Below the pieces are notes generated by a model. It had not been told where the DNA came from. It worked only from the letters and a program-made list of their open reading frames with translations, and ran no database searches. From positions 1-64,000 of the forward strand of contig JAUXTH010000144.1 of the NCBI GenBank assembly GCA_030679035.1: a stretch of DNA of 64,000 bases, read 5' to 3'. The translations under genes and the position numbers were made by a program. The stretch comes from Methylobacter sp. (GTDB taxonomy: Bacteria > Pseudomonadota > Gammaproteobacteria > Methylococcales > Methylomonadaceae). Shown in pieces: positions 35,180 to 44,318 of this stretch; positions within the stretch are counted from its first letter, which is position 1, and each line of letters begins with the position of its first letter.

Positions 35180-36439
35180 ATGCGAGTTTTATACTCCTGT
35201 CTTTTTTATCTGTTAATTCCCTTCATACTGGTTCGCCTGATCTGGCGAAGTATTAAAGCGCCGGCCTATCGACACAGATGGGGTGAGCGATTCGCTTTCT
35301 ATAATCGAAAATTTGCCCGGAATGTCATTTGGTTTCACGCAGTTTCAGTAGGTGAGGCCGAGTCTTTATTTCCGCTGGTCAGGAAAATTCAACAGCAGCA
35401 TCCCGATGCAAAGTTGTTGATTACGACCACAACACCCACAAGCTCGGCACGGGTTAAAGCAGTGATGCAGGAAAGTGTGGAACATGTCTACCTACCCTAT
35501 GACATCCCCTGTGCGGTCAGCCGGTTTATGCAGAGCTTTAAGCCGAGAATAGCGGTCATCATGGAGACTGAAATCTGGCCCAATCTTTTTGCCTGTTGCG
35601 GTAGAAATGAAGTTCCTTTATACATCATCAATGCCCGCTTATCGGAAAATTCGGCAGGCGGTTATCAAAAAATTCCTGCCCTTATTTTCCCTGCTTTAGC
35701 TCAGGTCAAGTTGATTGCGACGCAAACACAGGATGATGCCCAGCGGTTTGTTGCTATAGGCGCCAAAACAGAAGCGGTCAGGACTCTCGGCAATATCAAG
35801 TTTGATGTTGAAGTTTCAATCGACATTATTGGACAGGGCTTGCGGTTAAAAGCCGATTTATTTGGCGGCCGATTTGTTTGGCTGATTGCCAGCACTCATA
35901 CAGATGAAGAGGCGATATTTCTTGAAATCTATAAAGAAATAAAGCAGAAAATTCCTGAATTATTGCTGGTTATTGTGCCAAGACATCCCGAGCGCTTTGG
36001 CGAAGTAAAAAAACTCTGTGAGCAGCATCAGCTGGCTGTGGTGATGCGTACATCCGGCGAAGCTTGTCATCAGCTTGTCGATGTTTATTTGGCCGATACC
36101 ATGGGTGAGTTAAAGATGCTTTATGCGGCTTCTGATGCAACCTTTGTCGGCGGCAGCATGGTACCTGTCGGAGGGCACAACATTCTTGAGGCTTTGGCCG
36201 TTGGGACGCCGGTTTTGTTCGGCCCGTACATGGCGAATTTCAAAGAAATAGCCCAAGGAGTATTGCGGCATGAAGCGGCTAAACAATGTCAGGATAAAAA
36301 CGAAATAATCAGTGCGATTGTTGAGTTGCATGCGGATGCTGCATACCGGCGATCGATAGTCGAAAAGGGCAAAGCGTTTGTTCGGGAGAATCAAGGAGCG
36401 ATCGTTAAAATCATTGACATTCTTAATCAAGACATTTGA
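35180..36439 (+). CDS. waaA: Kdo transferase WaaA/KdtA
   Basis: The 419-residue inner-membrane glycosyltransferase adds Kdo sugars to lipid A. It has an N-terminal membrane anchor (about 3-22), HAVSVGEAESLFPLVRKIQ (about 53-71), TTTTPTSSARV, METEIWPNLFACC (about 132-144) and VGGSMVPVGGHNILEALAVG (about 325-344), all family marks. It presents its catalytic domain to the cytoplasm. The start at 35180 follows the rplI terminator closely. Confidence 0.95.
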   Translation: MRVLYSCLFYLLIPFILVRLIWRSIKAPAYRHRWGERFAFYNRKFARNVIWFHAVSVGEAESLFPLVRKIQQQHPDAKLLITTTTPTSSARVKAVMQESVEHVYLPYDIPCAVSRFMQSFKPRIAVIMETEIWPNLFACCGRNEVPLYIINARLSENSAGGYQKIPALIFPALAQVKLIATQTQDDAQRFVAIGAKTEAVRTLGNIKFDVEVSIDIIGQGLRLKADLFGGRFVWLIASTHTDEEAIFLEIYKEIKQKIPELLLVIVPRHPERFGEVKKLCEQHQLAVVMRTSGEACHQLVDVYLADTMGELKMLYAASDATFVGGSMVPVGGHNILEALAVGTPVLFGPYMANFKEIAQGVLRHEAAKQCQDKNEIISAIVELHADAAYRRSIVEKGKAFVRENQGAIVKIIDILNQDI

Positions 36440-36856
36440 TTTTAGTGCCTAATATAAGCGGGCAATGCTTTTACTCCTCCACGCCACGCATTGCTCACGC
36501 CGCTTGCATCCATGCAGGCAAAAAAAACCTCCCAATGCCTTTGCGGCCGGAAGGTAAGCAAGCAGTGCATCATGAGGAATGGCTGCTTGCAGGGTCAACG
36601 CCAGGAGGCGGGCTGATCGTCTTGAGTTTGGCGTTTTTGAGTCATAACTTATTTTTAGGATATTTGTAATAATAAACAATCATGTAGAGTTTATTTGTGT
36701 GTTATTGCACACTTTGCAGGTTTGCTGTAATGATGCGTGTTCGATTAGGTTTTTTGTTATTGCGTATAGCGAGCGCAGACAAAAATCCTATGTTGTAGTT
36801 TTCACTTTTTTATAAGCTTTACCATACCCCGCTGCATTGAGAAGAGACGTTGCGCC
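36440..36856. other. Gene-free stretch between waaA and fchA
   Basis: Overlapping open frames on both strands here (77 and 76 residues) have no coding look. The first 220 bases are relatively GC-rich and contain near-palindromic pieces such as GCTTGCATCCATGCAGGC. The last 170 are AT-rich and include the fchA leader, with GAGAAGAGACG about 8 bases before the ATG. No known element is recognised. Confidence 0.4.
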
Positions 36857-37486
36857 ATGAATGAAATAAAAGATAAATCAGTTCAAGCCTTTATTGATGA
36901 GCTGGCCAGTAAAGCGCCTACCCCGGGCGGCGGCAGTGCTGCGGCGGTAATGGGGGCTCAGGCCGCTGCTTTAATCAGCATGGTTTGTAATTTGACCATA
37001 GGCAAGCCCAAGTATGCTGAAGTTGAAGTCGAAATGCAGGCATTGTTGGAAAAATCAGAAGCGTTACGTGAAGCGCTGACAGGCATGATTAAAGCCGACG
37101 TTGAGGTCTTTGATCGATTAATGGCGACGTACGGCCTACCAAAAGATTCTGATGAAGAAAAGGCGGGGCGTAGTGCGGCCATTCAGGCAGCATTAAAAGA
37201 AGCGACCGTTGTTCCTTTGACCTGCGCACGCGCTTGTGCAGAAACGATTACATTGAGCCGAATTGCCGCGGAGAAGGGCAATATCGGCGTGATTAGCGAT
37301 GCAGGAGTAGCCGTAATGGCTGGTTATGGTGCGCTAAAAAGCGCTGCGTTAAATGTTTATATCAATGCAGGCGGCCTTAAAGACAGGGTTTTTGCCGATG
37401 AAAAATTAGCCGAGTTGGAATCGATTTTGAATGGCGCTGATGTTGCTGCGGAAGAAGTTTATCAAATCGTAAAAGCTAAACTGTAA
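36857..37486 (+). CDS. fchA: Methenyl-tetrahydrofolate cyclohydrolase FchA
   Basis: The 209-residue protein belongs to the formiminotransferase-cyclodeaminase-like family. The opening DELASKAPTPGGGSAAAVMG (about residues 14-33) is the folate-binding signature, followed by AALISMVCNLTIGKPKYAEV and the ending NVYINAGGLKDRVFADEKL (about 173-191). FchA interconverts methenyl-H4F and formyl-H4F. In methylotrophs it works with MtdA in one-carbon assimilation, the main reason for suggesting a methylotroph. No mtdA is in the window. Single gene in a region with no other C1 genes. Confidence 0.9.
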   Translation: MNEIKDKSVQAFIDELASKAPTPGGGSAAAVMGAQAAALISMVCNLTIGKPKYAEVEVEMQALLEKSEALREALTGMIKADVEVFDRLMATYGLPKDSDEEKAGRSAAIQAALKEATVVPLTCARACAETITLSRIAAEKGNIGVISDAGVAVMAGYGALKSAALNVYINAGGLKDRVFADEKLAELESILNGADVAAEEVYQIVKAKL

Positions 37487-37710
37487 GCGCTAAGAATCAC
37501 TTATATTATTAATTTAATTATGAAAAACATTGGCTTAAAGCGGATTATTAAGAATGCGTCAGGTCGATGTAAGCCGAGCGAATTGGTTGTCTTGATAAAA
37601 TTCATCTTAATAACGCAAAAAAATTATTGACGATACGGGGAAGTGTCGTTATCATAGACAGCTCTTCAAGGGTGGTTGGAAAGATTAACAAGCCATTAAA
37701 AGGAGATTAT

Positions 37711-37787
37711 CGGGGTATAGCGCAGTTTGGTAGCGCGCCTGCTTTGGGAGCAGGATGTCGGGAGTTCGAATCTCTCTACCCCGACCA
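37711..37787 (+). tRNA. tRNA-Pro (anticodon TGG)
   Basis: The 77-base cloverleaf begins CGGGGTATAGCGCAG and ends CTACCCCGACCA with an encoded CCA. The anticodon stem CCTGC/GCAGG encloses TTTGGGA, giving TGG, and the T-loop reads GTTCGAATC. The acceptor stem CGGGGTA/TACCCCG pairs fully. Confidence 0.97.
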
Positions 37788-37792
37788 ATTTA

Positions 37793-37869
37793 GCGCTTGT
37801 AGCTCAACCGGATAGAGCACCGGCCTTCTAAGCCGGGGGTCGCAGGTTCGAGTCCTGCCAAGCGCACCA
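37793..37869 (+). tRNA. tRNA-Arg (anticodon TCT)
   Basis: The 77-base gene begins GCGCTTGTAGCTCAAC and ends CCAAGCGCACCA. Anticodon stem CCGGC/GCCGG encloses CTTCTAA, giving TCT. Acceptor GCGCTTG/CAAGCGC pairs fully, T-loop GTTCGAGTC. It starts 6 bases after tRNA-Pro, so both come from one transcript. Confidence 0.97.
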
Positions 37870-37903
37870 TTCATAGAATATCCTCGTAACACCGCCATAT
37901 TAT

Positions 37904-37980
37904 GGTGAGCGTAGCTCAGTTGGTAGAGTCCCGGATTGTGATTCCGGTTGTCGCGGGTTCGAGCCCCGTCGTTCACCCCA
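37904..37980 (+). tRNA. tRNA-His (anticodon GTG)
   Basis: The 77-base gene begins GGTGAGCGTAGCTCAG and ends CGTTCACCCCA, with the extra 5' G typical of tRNA-His opposite C73. The anticodon loop TTGTGAT gives GTG. An integrase gene begins about 70 bases downstream on the opposite strand, so the 3' end of this tRNA is the likely attachment site of the element that follows. Confidence 0.96.
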
Positions 37981-38051
37981 TTAAATCAAGCAGTTAGCAA
38001 GTTACACCTCTTCAAAAAATCTATCTGGTAACAAAGCTGGTAACAAAGCAG

Positions 38052-39161
38052 TTACTCGCCAGACGGGTCAACAGTCTTTAATTTCACGTCGTAAATATTC
38101 AACATCGAAGCCGTTCTGTGACCTGACGCATCAAGTTTATTTCCTGTCGTATCACTCACACCTTTGCGTTTTAGATCGTGGAATGTGAAACGGGTCCATT
38201 GAATTCCAAGTCGATCTGCTTCTTGTTGCGCTGCGGTACCGATCCGGCCAAGAGCGGTTTTTAAGCTCGATACCTGAATGCGATCTCCTGTACGTTCTGA
38301 AATAAAAATATACCTGTCTTCGGCTTTGATTGGGTGAGGTTGTTTTCGATCCCGTAGTATTTTATTTCGAGTGTTGATGGCTGTTTGCCATTCTGTTCGT
38401 AATCGGTCGTTCCAAGCGGTGATGTTGTCCCTCGATCCTTTGCGTCGTTTGATCAGCAAACCAGAGGGTAATTCGCTTGCATCAGACAAATCCAATACTT
38501 CAGACAGGCGCATACGGCATAGGTATGCGATTTCCATACATACAGGTACATACCAGTAGTTGGATGTGCGAGCGACATGCAGCATAAACTCATAGTCCTT
38601 GTCTTCAGCGTAATGCTGCCGGGCTTTTATCGTCAGCTTTTTAACGCCAAGCGTTGGGTTGGTTTTGATTTTTTCATATTCATACCCCCAGCTAAAAATC
38701 CGCTTGATGTAAGCAAGCTCTTTGTTGGCGCGACTGGCTGACGCTTCACCACGGGCATCGCGGTATTTCCTAACCAGTCCGATGCTCCATTGGGTTATCG
38801 GCAAATCGCCCAAAAACCCATTGCTGGTGTTGCGCGTACAAATGGAATTGTGGCAATCAAGGTAGTCTCGCTGGGTCGAGATAGCCAGTTTACGCCAGAT
38901 AGGGGTGGTCTGAAACTCCTGCGACACTGTTGCAAAAGTGGCTACCGATACGGCGTTTAATGCCTCGAACGCTTGCCATATTTCAGACAGCGTAGAATCA
39001 GGCCCACAAAGACGCTTTCCTTTCCAGCGAGCGATAGCCTCGTCCTTGTACTTCACCATCCATCGGCCTGCACCATCACCCTTCCAATAGACGCGAGTTG
39101 GTAATTTGGCGGCGATAATATGCCGTGGAATATCTGCTGATCTGGATGGGCCTTTAGTCAT
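38052..39161 (-). CDS. Tyrosine recombinase (integrase) next to tRNA-His
   Basis: The 369-residue recombinase has an SAM-like core-binding part and the catalytic set in order: Arg in CRMRLSEVLDLS (about 228-239), His in FTFHDLKRKGVSD (about 326-338), His in ASGHRTASM (about 346-354) and Tyr in LNIYDVK (about 355-361). Lys replaces Arg in the usual HxLR, as in a known branch with HDLK. Its stop points toward tRNA-His, the arrangement of elements inserted at tRNA 3' ends. Upstream is DUF4224, often its partner. Confidence 0.93.
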   Translation of the reverse strand: MTKGPSRSADIPRHIIAAKLPTRVYWKGDGAGRWMVKYKDEAIARWKGKRLCGPDSTLSEIWQAFEALNAVSVATFATVSQEFQTTPIWRKLAISTQRDYLDCHNSICTRNTSNGFLGDLPITQWSIGLVRKYRDARGEASASRANKELAYIKRIFSWGYEYEKIKTNPTLGVKKLTIKARQHYAEDKDYEFMLHVARTSNYWYVPVCMEIAYLCRMRLSEVLDLSDASELPSGLLIKRRKGSRDNITAWNDRLRTEWQTAINTRNKILRDRKQPHPIKAEDRYIFISERTGDRIQVSSLKTALGRIGTAAQQEADRLGIQWTRFTFHDLKRKGVSDTTGNKLDASGHRTASMLNIYDVKLKTVDPSGE

Positions 39162-39172
39162 GATGATCTCCG

Positions 39173-39376
39173 CTAATCCAAAATTGTAATTTCGTCGTTT
39201 TCGGTTTGGGCTTTCAAGCCAAGCGCGGCGTTTATGGCGTCTATGGTGGTAAAGACCTCACCGTTTTTACCATAGAGTACCCGAACACCATTTTTCTTCA
39301 GGCACTTTTCAACGTCACCAGGTCTATCATAGCCGGTGGCCTTTTGTAGTTGTTCTGAGTTTACTATTGTCGTCAT
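39173..39376 (-). CDS. DUF4224-family small protein
   Basis: The product from MTTIVNSEQLQKATGYDRPG is 67 residues, with KCLKKNGVRVLYGKNGEVFT in the middle. This matches DUF4224, a small DNA-binding-like domain found beside phage and island integrases, possibly an excisionase or regulator. A longer frame to 39400 starts MLCMRGTD and lacks a ribosome site. It lies 11 bases upstream of the integrase gene and in the same direction. Confidence 0.8.
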   Translation of the reverse strand: MTTIVNSEQLQKATGYDRPGDVEKCLKKNGVRVLYGKNGEVFTTIDAINAALGLKAQTENDEITILD

Positions 39377-39791
39377 GTCCGTCCCCCTCATACATAGCAT
39401 TTCGTAATTACTGGGCTAGATCTAAAGCATTTCATTATAAACCCGGCCTCAAAGGTTTTTTGTAAAGTCATTAAAGTTTTTATTGCGGCGTTCTTATTAA
39501 ATTAAATTATTAAGGTTTCCAAGGGGGTCAAAAAACATCATTAATCTCGACATGCACACGAAACCCGTATTGTTATAGTCCAACTACTGAATATGGATGC
39601 CTGCCAAGTTCCAGCTATGGAATGGTCGCCAAACATTTCTATTAGAGGGATTTAGTTTGGTGGGCAAGCCAGGGTTTAAATGTTGCACTTGGCTTGAGCA
39701 ATGAAGCCTGAACTGAGATATGTTGTGAGACCGTCGGCTGTCTCCTAAATCCTCAATTACTTTTGCGCTATTTCTTCTAGCCATCAAAACA
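39377..39791. other. Gene-free stretch between the integrase module and the replication gene
   Basis: An open frame at 39584-39841 overlaps the replication gene and looks like chance. The segment 39430-39540 is AT-rich (for example TTAAATTAAATTATTAAGG near 39498) and could be the promoter of the DUF4224-integrase pair or an origin. No iterons or clear direct repeats are seen. Confidence 0.35.
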
Positions 39792-41168
39792 TTAACCTGA
39801 ACCCTGATGTTGCCCTCGTAATTGCGATCTAAGTGCGGCAATATTTTTTTTGTATTCGTTTTCCCGTGGTTTCGCTTTTACTTCCTGTTGGCATTTTTCC
39901 ATCAGGGTATGGCCTTGTTGCGACAAGGCCTGTTTATTGGCTACATCGACTTGCTGACGTTGCTGTTCCCGCTCACGTAATTGCCGATGCTTAATGCCTA
40001 GATTTGTTATGGGATAAATTCCATCACTTTGTAATTCCTTATTTGCCCATGCTAACCACCCAGCCGCGTTATTGATTTTTCTGGGACTGGAAGGAGCCAT
40101 TCTAGCGGCGATTTCATCCAGCAAATCCTGGTGGAGTTCATGTGGGCACTTGCGCAACGATTGCCAGGCAATCCATCGTGCATCACCGGACAATTCGTTT
40201 GGCCAAATCAACGCAGGGTCTATTGGCTGTTTGGTAGATTTGTCGTGGTCATGCAATTTTTTGTCAAACCGCTCAGCGGTTGTAGTAGTTTTAATATTAA
40301 TATTATTTATATTAAAACTACTACAGTCAGTTTTTACCGGGTCTAATTTTTGAACTGAATAGCTAAGTGATTGTATTTTATTAATTTTACTGTCCAAGTC
40401 AAAAATTTGAACTGCGGTATTTTCCGAGTTCACTTTTTGGACTCGGGATACCGCGTCTAAATGTTGAACTCGGTCATCATTTTGTTTATCTATTGGGTAG
40501 ATCTCACTGACATTTTGAGTATTTGGCCTAAAGTTCAGGAACCGAGATATTGTTACGCCCTGGTGATAAGGCATTAGGTCAATAAGCTGTTCAGTCTCAT
40601 CATCCTGGTTCAATTTTCTTCTGATAGTATCCAGGACAGCGTAGGCGACTTTGCGTACTTGGTGATGACCATGGTTTTTTTCCATATCTTCTAATGCCTC
40701 GATATAGCGGCCATCCAGTACCACGGTCTCCTCAATGCTCAATACTTCATCATGAATGGCATAGACATTGCCCTTGAATCGCCCCGTGGTTTCATCGCGG
40801 AGGTTATTGCACAAGGTGATCCACCGGGTGGCACGAAGAATGTGCAGGCATCGGGCAATGGTCCCACGGCTCAAACCCAGTAATCGTCCAATATCATCAT
40901 AGCTAGGCATACGGATTGTGCCTTGGGCGGATAAATAGGTCCTTAGTAACAAATAGATACATTTATCGGTGGATTGCAGGATAGGATCGAGGACAAGTGC
41001 CCGAGGAATGGCATCATGCCAGTTCCCCATGAATAACAGGTTGTCGCCATTTGCATCTAATTGTTGTTCCGCCTGTTGGGCCTCGGTATCGGCCTTGATA
41101 CGATCGCGCAGGCGTTCTGCGATGGAGGAGTTTGAAGTTGATTCAGGCATTGGGGAATACCTCGCCAT
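39792..41168 (-). CDS. STY4528-type island replication protein
   Basis: The 458-residue protein has a helix-turn-helix in the first third: RMPSYDDIGRLLGLSRGTIA (about 105-124), RCLHILRATRWITL and RGRFKGNVYAIHDEVL-like wording. This matches the STY4528 family of pathogenicity-island replication proteins found on integrative conjugative elements. The C-terminal third (about 345-458) has WLAWANKELQSDGI and then coiled, Gln-rich sequence. It likely binds an origin on the excised element. It precedes the mating-pair genes in the same direction after a gap of 80 bases (41169-41247). Confidence 0.8.
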   Translation of the reverse strand: MARYSPMPESTSNSSIAERLRDRIKADTEAQQAEQQLDANGDNLLFMGNWHDAIPRALVLDPILQSTDKCIYLLLRTYLSAQGTIRMPSYDDIGRLLGLSRGTIARCLHILRATRWITLCNNLRDETTGRFKGNVYAIHDEVLSIEETVVLDGRYIEALEDMEKNHGHHQVRKVAYAVLDTIRRKLNQDDETEQLIDLMPYHQGVTISRFLNFRPNTQNVSEIYPIDKQNDDRVQHLDAVSRVQKVNSENTAVQIFDLDSKINKIQSLSYSVQKLDPVKTDCSSFNINNINIKTTTTAERFDKKLHDHDKSTKQPIDPALIWPNELSGDARWIAWQSLRKCPHELHQDLLDEIAARMAPSSPRKINNAAGWLAWANKELQSDGIYPITNLGIKHRQLREREQQRQQVDVANKQALSQQGHTLMEKCQQEVKAKPRENEYKKNIAALRSQLRGQHQGSG

Positions 41169-41247
41169 TTGTTAAGTTCCAAAGGATACGAAATTCACTG
41201 CTACTTTCTTATTTTGCATAATAATTGTGCTTTCATTACCAATATGA

Positions 41248-41853
41248 TCAATAGTTTTCAATTAGGCGGGCGTGTTTAAATTGGAATAAATGGGCATTAA
41301 CATTATCGAATCCCTTAACCCGAATTGGCGCTGAATAAGCGGTCAATTGTTGCTGGATTGGGATGGGTTTAACCCCTTGAAAAAATTGTCCGGTTGAAGT
41401 TGCAAGTTTATGAGCTAATTCACCTGTAATTTCTTTAATATCAGGTCGCGTTGCTATTTTCGTTGCCCTCTGCCGGAGCTTCTCCCGATAAAGCCGGTTG
41501 TAATAAGGTGTTCTGGAATGGTAATTCGCTGCCCGTTGCCACAAGTCGCCGGGGTCATTGGTGATATGACCTGCGATCCGCCATGCGGCTAGATAGTAAG
41601 GGTAACAGCCTTCGGCTAGCACATGATTTTCGTTAATGCCGTATGACCGTAAATCTGCCAGGGAAACCGTGTTAATTTGCATGGCCCCATAATCGTATGT
41701 GCCATTGCGATTGCGAGTCTTTTGTCCGGGTTTGCCGCCCTCTTGCTCGGCTACTGCCAGCATAATTAAGGGAGGAATATGGTAGTGGTTCGCGGCTTGT
41801 ATGGAACATTCAACCCGTTCGTGGTAATAGTGAGTTGGACTATCGGCTAACAT
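41248..41853 (-). CDS. Conjugation-associated lytic transglycosylase
   Basis: The 201-residue protein (start MLADSPTHYYHERV) has an SLT-type core: PPLIMLAVAEQEGGKPGQ (about 28-45) with the catalytic Glu in EQEGG, GTYDYGAMQINTVSL (about 52-66), and YYLAAWRIAGHI. It would open peptidoglycan for the mating channel, as VirB1 does. No signal peptide is seen, which is unusual. The start at 41853 avoids an overlap with trbL; a frame extending to 41886 would overlap it by 28 bases. Confidence 0.85.
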   Translation of the reverse strand: MLADSPTHYYHERVECSIQAANHYHIPPLIMLAVAEQEGGKPGQKTRNRNGTYDYGAMQINTVSLADLRSYGINENHVLAEGCYPYYLAAWRIAGHITNDPGDLWQRAANYHSRTPYYNRLYREKLRQRATKIATRPDIKEITGELAHKLATSTGQFFQGVKPIPIQQQLTAYSAPIRVKGFDNVNAHLFQFKHARLIENY

Positions 41854-41858
41854 TGTAT

Positions 41859-43313
41859 TTACCCCATCTTGGTTTTTTTGTCGCAAAAGGCTGCGACTTC
41901 TGCAGTAAAGTCAGGCGTTTCTTTATTCGCCGTTATCCCTGACCGTTGTTGGGCTAGAGTCCCCGGATTTGCAATAGCCGTTGCCAATCGTCCGCCCAGC
42001 GTATTTTGACGAATGTGTTGCTGGGTTTGAGCGATTTTATCCTTCGCTAGTTCGCCGATGCCTCTGGCCAAAGCCTTGCCCATCGATTCACCGCCGCTGT
42101 TTTGACTGGAATCCGCTACGGGCGATTTTGAGTTACTGGGTTGCTGTTCCGGTTGGTTTTCACTGCTGGTATTACCCATTCCTCCAATACTGCCGACCGC
42201 ATCGCCCATAGCCGCCGCGAGTGAATGGCTTCCCGAATTATTGCTATTGGTTCCGGTAGTGCCTAACATAGATGGCAGGTTGGACGCTGATGAGTTATTT
42301 CCGTTTGAACTCTTCATCGCAGCTTGCAGCGCCATTGCTCCACCTGAAAGGGACTGTGCTGTTGAAATGGCCGATTGAGCAGCTTGATTGGCCACCGCTG
42401 CCGCAGTGACTGCACCGGCGAGTAATGCGCCTGTACCGGCTTGGCCGATTTGGCCGGTATTAATATGTCCCGTGACGATGGAAGAAACCATCACGGGTAC
42501 TTTATTCGCCAAGCTGTAAAGGGCTATTGTGGCAAGCAGGATAACTCCCATTTCTTTTAAAACTACTTCGGCTGACATGGTATTGATTAGATCACTCAAG
42601 AATGTTTGGCCAATGCCAACCACTAAAATCATGACCATCAGTTGGGTGCCGATCATTAATACAGTCTTGTAATAAGCAATCGCTATATCGGAAGTCCATC
42701 TTGAGCCGCCGAACCCTAAAAAGAAGATCCCCGCATAGGCTAAAATCCAGCCTGCTATTGTAAGTAACATCATGTTGACGGCAATCAAGCCAAACAGCAC
42801 CAGAATGACAACTGCTATTGCGATTGCAACAATGGCTTGCGCTATTGATCCGATGGAGAAATCTGTGGCGTCTACTATTTTTGTGAAAAACTCCAGTGCC
42901 ATATTAATGATCGCGCCCGGTGTTACGACACTGGATACATGTGCGGCTTCCCCGGCTATGCCTTTAAGAGAATTAATAAATGCCAGCGCCATCTGTGGGC
43001 CGCTATCGAGCAACCATAAATAGAATCCCGTGAAGCCTAAAAACCGGATCAGTTCGACAAAGAAATCCGAAATATCCGCTTTTTTTAGTGCCAGGATTCC
43101 AAACGTCCAAACCATACTTATGAGTGTTAAGCCCCAAAATAATTGGTAGGCGTGTTTTTTAATGGTGCTTTCCCAGCCGGTTGCTGCCGTTTGATATTTG
43201 GCCATCACCTGGTTAAAAGCATCGGCATCGAGAGTGGCGGCAAAAACCTCATTCGCCAACAGGAATGATGTCCCTAATGCTAACAAAGTGCTGATGCATC
43301 TTTTGCTTATCAT
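41859..43313 (-). CDS. trbL: TrbL/VirB6 inner-membrane channel protein
   Basis: The 484-residue protein has a signal peptide (about 1-25), then five to six hydrophobic segments between about 60 and 275 (for example IVAIAIAVVILVLFGLIAVN). A long low-complexity, Asn/Ser/Gln-rich tail follows (about 310-484). This is TrbL/VirB6, the polytopic part of the mating channel. It lies 10 bases downstream of the small 68-residue protein and directly upstream of the transglycosylase. Confidence 0.9.
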   Translation of the reverse strand: MISKRCISTLLALGTSFLLANEVFAATLDADAFNQVMAKYQTAATGWESTIKKHAYQLFWGLTLISMVWTFGILALKKADISDFFVELIRFLGFTGFYLWLLDSGPQMALAFINSLKGIAGEAAHVSSVVTPGAIINMALEFFTKIVDATDFSIGSIAQAIVAIAIAVVILVLFGLIAVNMMLLTIAGWILAYAGIFFLGFGGSRWTSDIAIAYYKTVLMIGTQLMVMILVVGIGQTFLSDLINTMSAEVVLKEMGVILLATIALYSLANKVPVMVSSIVTGHINTGQIGQAGTGALLAGAVTAAAVANQAAQSAISTAQSLSGGAMALQAAMKSSNGNNSSASNLPSMLGTTGTNSNNSGSHSLAAAMGDAVGSIGGMGNTSSENQPEQQPSNSKSPVADSSQNSGGESMGKALARGIGELAKDKIAQTQQHIRQNTLGGRLATAIANPGTLAQQRSGITANKETPDFTAEVAAFCDKKTKMG

Positions 43314-43323
43314 GACATCTCAC

Positions 43324-43530
43324 CTAAAAACCGATTTCTTTTGCAGGCTTATATGTGCCGCTTTTAAATTTATCCATCTTGGTGTTTTGTTCCGGTACGA
43401 CTTGGCTTTGCAAATGATTTTGCTCACGCATTTTGTAAGTTATAACTACCGAAATGGCTAAAATACAAACCAGCAGTAAAACAATGCTTACCATTCGATG
43501 CTGTTGTAAAAATAGGATGATAGTTTTCAT
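43324..43530 (-). CDS. Small membrane protein with TrbJ-like tail
   Basis: The 68-residue protein has one membrane helix (about 13-32, MVSIVLLLVCILAISVVITY). Its tail, MDKFKSGTYKPAKEIGF, closely copies the C-terminus of the neighbouring TrbJ (EEKFKSGIYSPAKETGY). By position it corresponds to TrbK/EexN-type small proteins (entry exclusion), but it has no lipobox cysteine. It lies 4 bases after trbJ and 10 before trbL, so it is translated with them. Confidence 0.72.
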   Translation of the reverse strand: MKTIILFLQQHRMVSIVLLLVCILAISVVITYKMREQNHLQSQVVPEQNTKMDKFKSGTYKPAKEIGF

Positions 43531-43534
43531 AGTA

Positions 43535-44314
43535 TTAATACCCCGTTTCTTTTGCAGGTGAGTAGATACCGCTTTTGAACTTTTCCTCTAAAGCGATCGC
43601 TCGGGCTTCCTTGTCGTTTTGCACTTCCATTTGCGTGGCCAGAGCATTTTGTTGCGCCACCAGCAGTTCCCTGATTTGAAGCAATTGGTTGGTTTGCTCG
43701 CTGGCGAGTTCGTTGGCGGCTTGCAGGACTTGCATTCGCCCTGTCGAAGATTGGGCATCCCGTTGTAAGGCTCGCAAATGCTCAGAGTCTTTTTGTAGCG
43801 TTTGCTGTTGCAGGTCGACACCTCTTAGTAAGGCATCGTTCGCCTTCTTTCGCGCTTCCGAGCTTAACCGGTCACTTTCGGCTATTTTTGCGCGGTCTGC
43901 AGCCGTGCAGGTGTCTGTGCCAACGCAGGGCAAATTCCGGTAATAGTCGATAGCTTGGAATTTTCCGAGGAAGCTATCAAAACTGCCCAGCTGGTTTTTA
44001 TATTGGTCAATGGTATTGGTCGCGCTTAGTAATTGCGCTAAGGTGCCTTGGGCATCATCCCAATTGAAATGTGTTAGCTGTTGGGTATTTTGTCGCATAT
44101 CGTCAAGCTGTTGCTTTGCCACCATCAACTCTTTCAGTTGGGCGGTGTATTGTTCGACCTGTTTAAGTTCTTGTGTTACCTCGGAAACAGCACTGGTAAT
44201 GTTTTGGATAAAGTTGGTCGGGTCATAGACAATGTCGCCCACGCCAAAAATAGCGTGTGCCGGTGTTGTTATGGTTAAAATGCTCAATGTCATTAATAGG
44301 CGAAAGTGTTTCAT
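43535..44314 (-). CDS. trbJ: TrbJ/VirB5-like mating-channel protein
   Basis: From MKHFRLLMTLSILTITTPAHA the 259-residue product has a clean signal peptide (about 1-21) and then long coiled-coil helices (TSAVSEVTQELKQVEQYTAQ, MVAKQQLDDM, QVLQAANELASEQTNQLLQI), as in TrbJ/VirB5 pilus-tip proteins. AGGAG about 8 bases upstream supports this start over a longer frame to 44428. CVGTDTC has two cysteines that could form a disulfide. The tail EEKFKSGIYSPAKETGY is shared with the next small protein. Confidence 0.88.
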   Translation of the reverse strand: MKHFRLLMTLSILTITTPAHAIFGVGDIVYDPTNFIQNITSAVSEVTQELKQVEQYTAQLKELMVAKQQLDDMRQNTQQLTHFNWDDAQGTLAQLLSATNTIDQYKNQLGSFDSFLGKFQAIDYYRNLPCVGTDTCTAADRAKIAESDRLSSEARKKANDALLRGVDLQQQTLQKDSEHLRALQRDAQSSTGRMQVLQAANELASEQTNQLLQIRELLVAQQNALATQMEVQNDKEARAIALEEKFKSGIYSPAKETGY

Positions 44315-44318
44315 CGGT

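Noticed and set aside
36436..36679. Open frames on both strands after waaA
   Set aside because: Neither has a ribosome site, membrane segment or family resemblance; they overlap each other completely.
39584..39841. 85-codon open frame upstream of the replication gene
   Set aside because: It overlaps the end of the replication gene in another frame and has no coding pattern.
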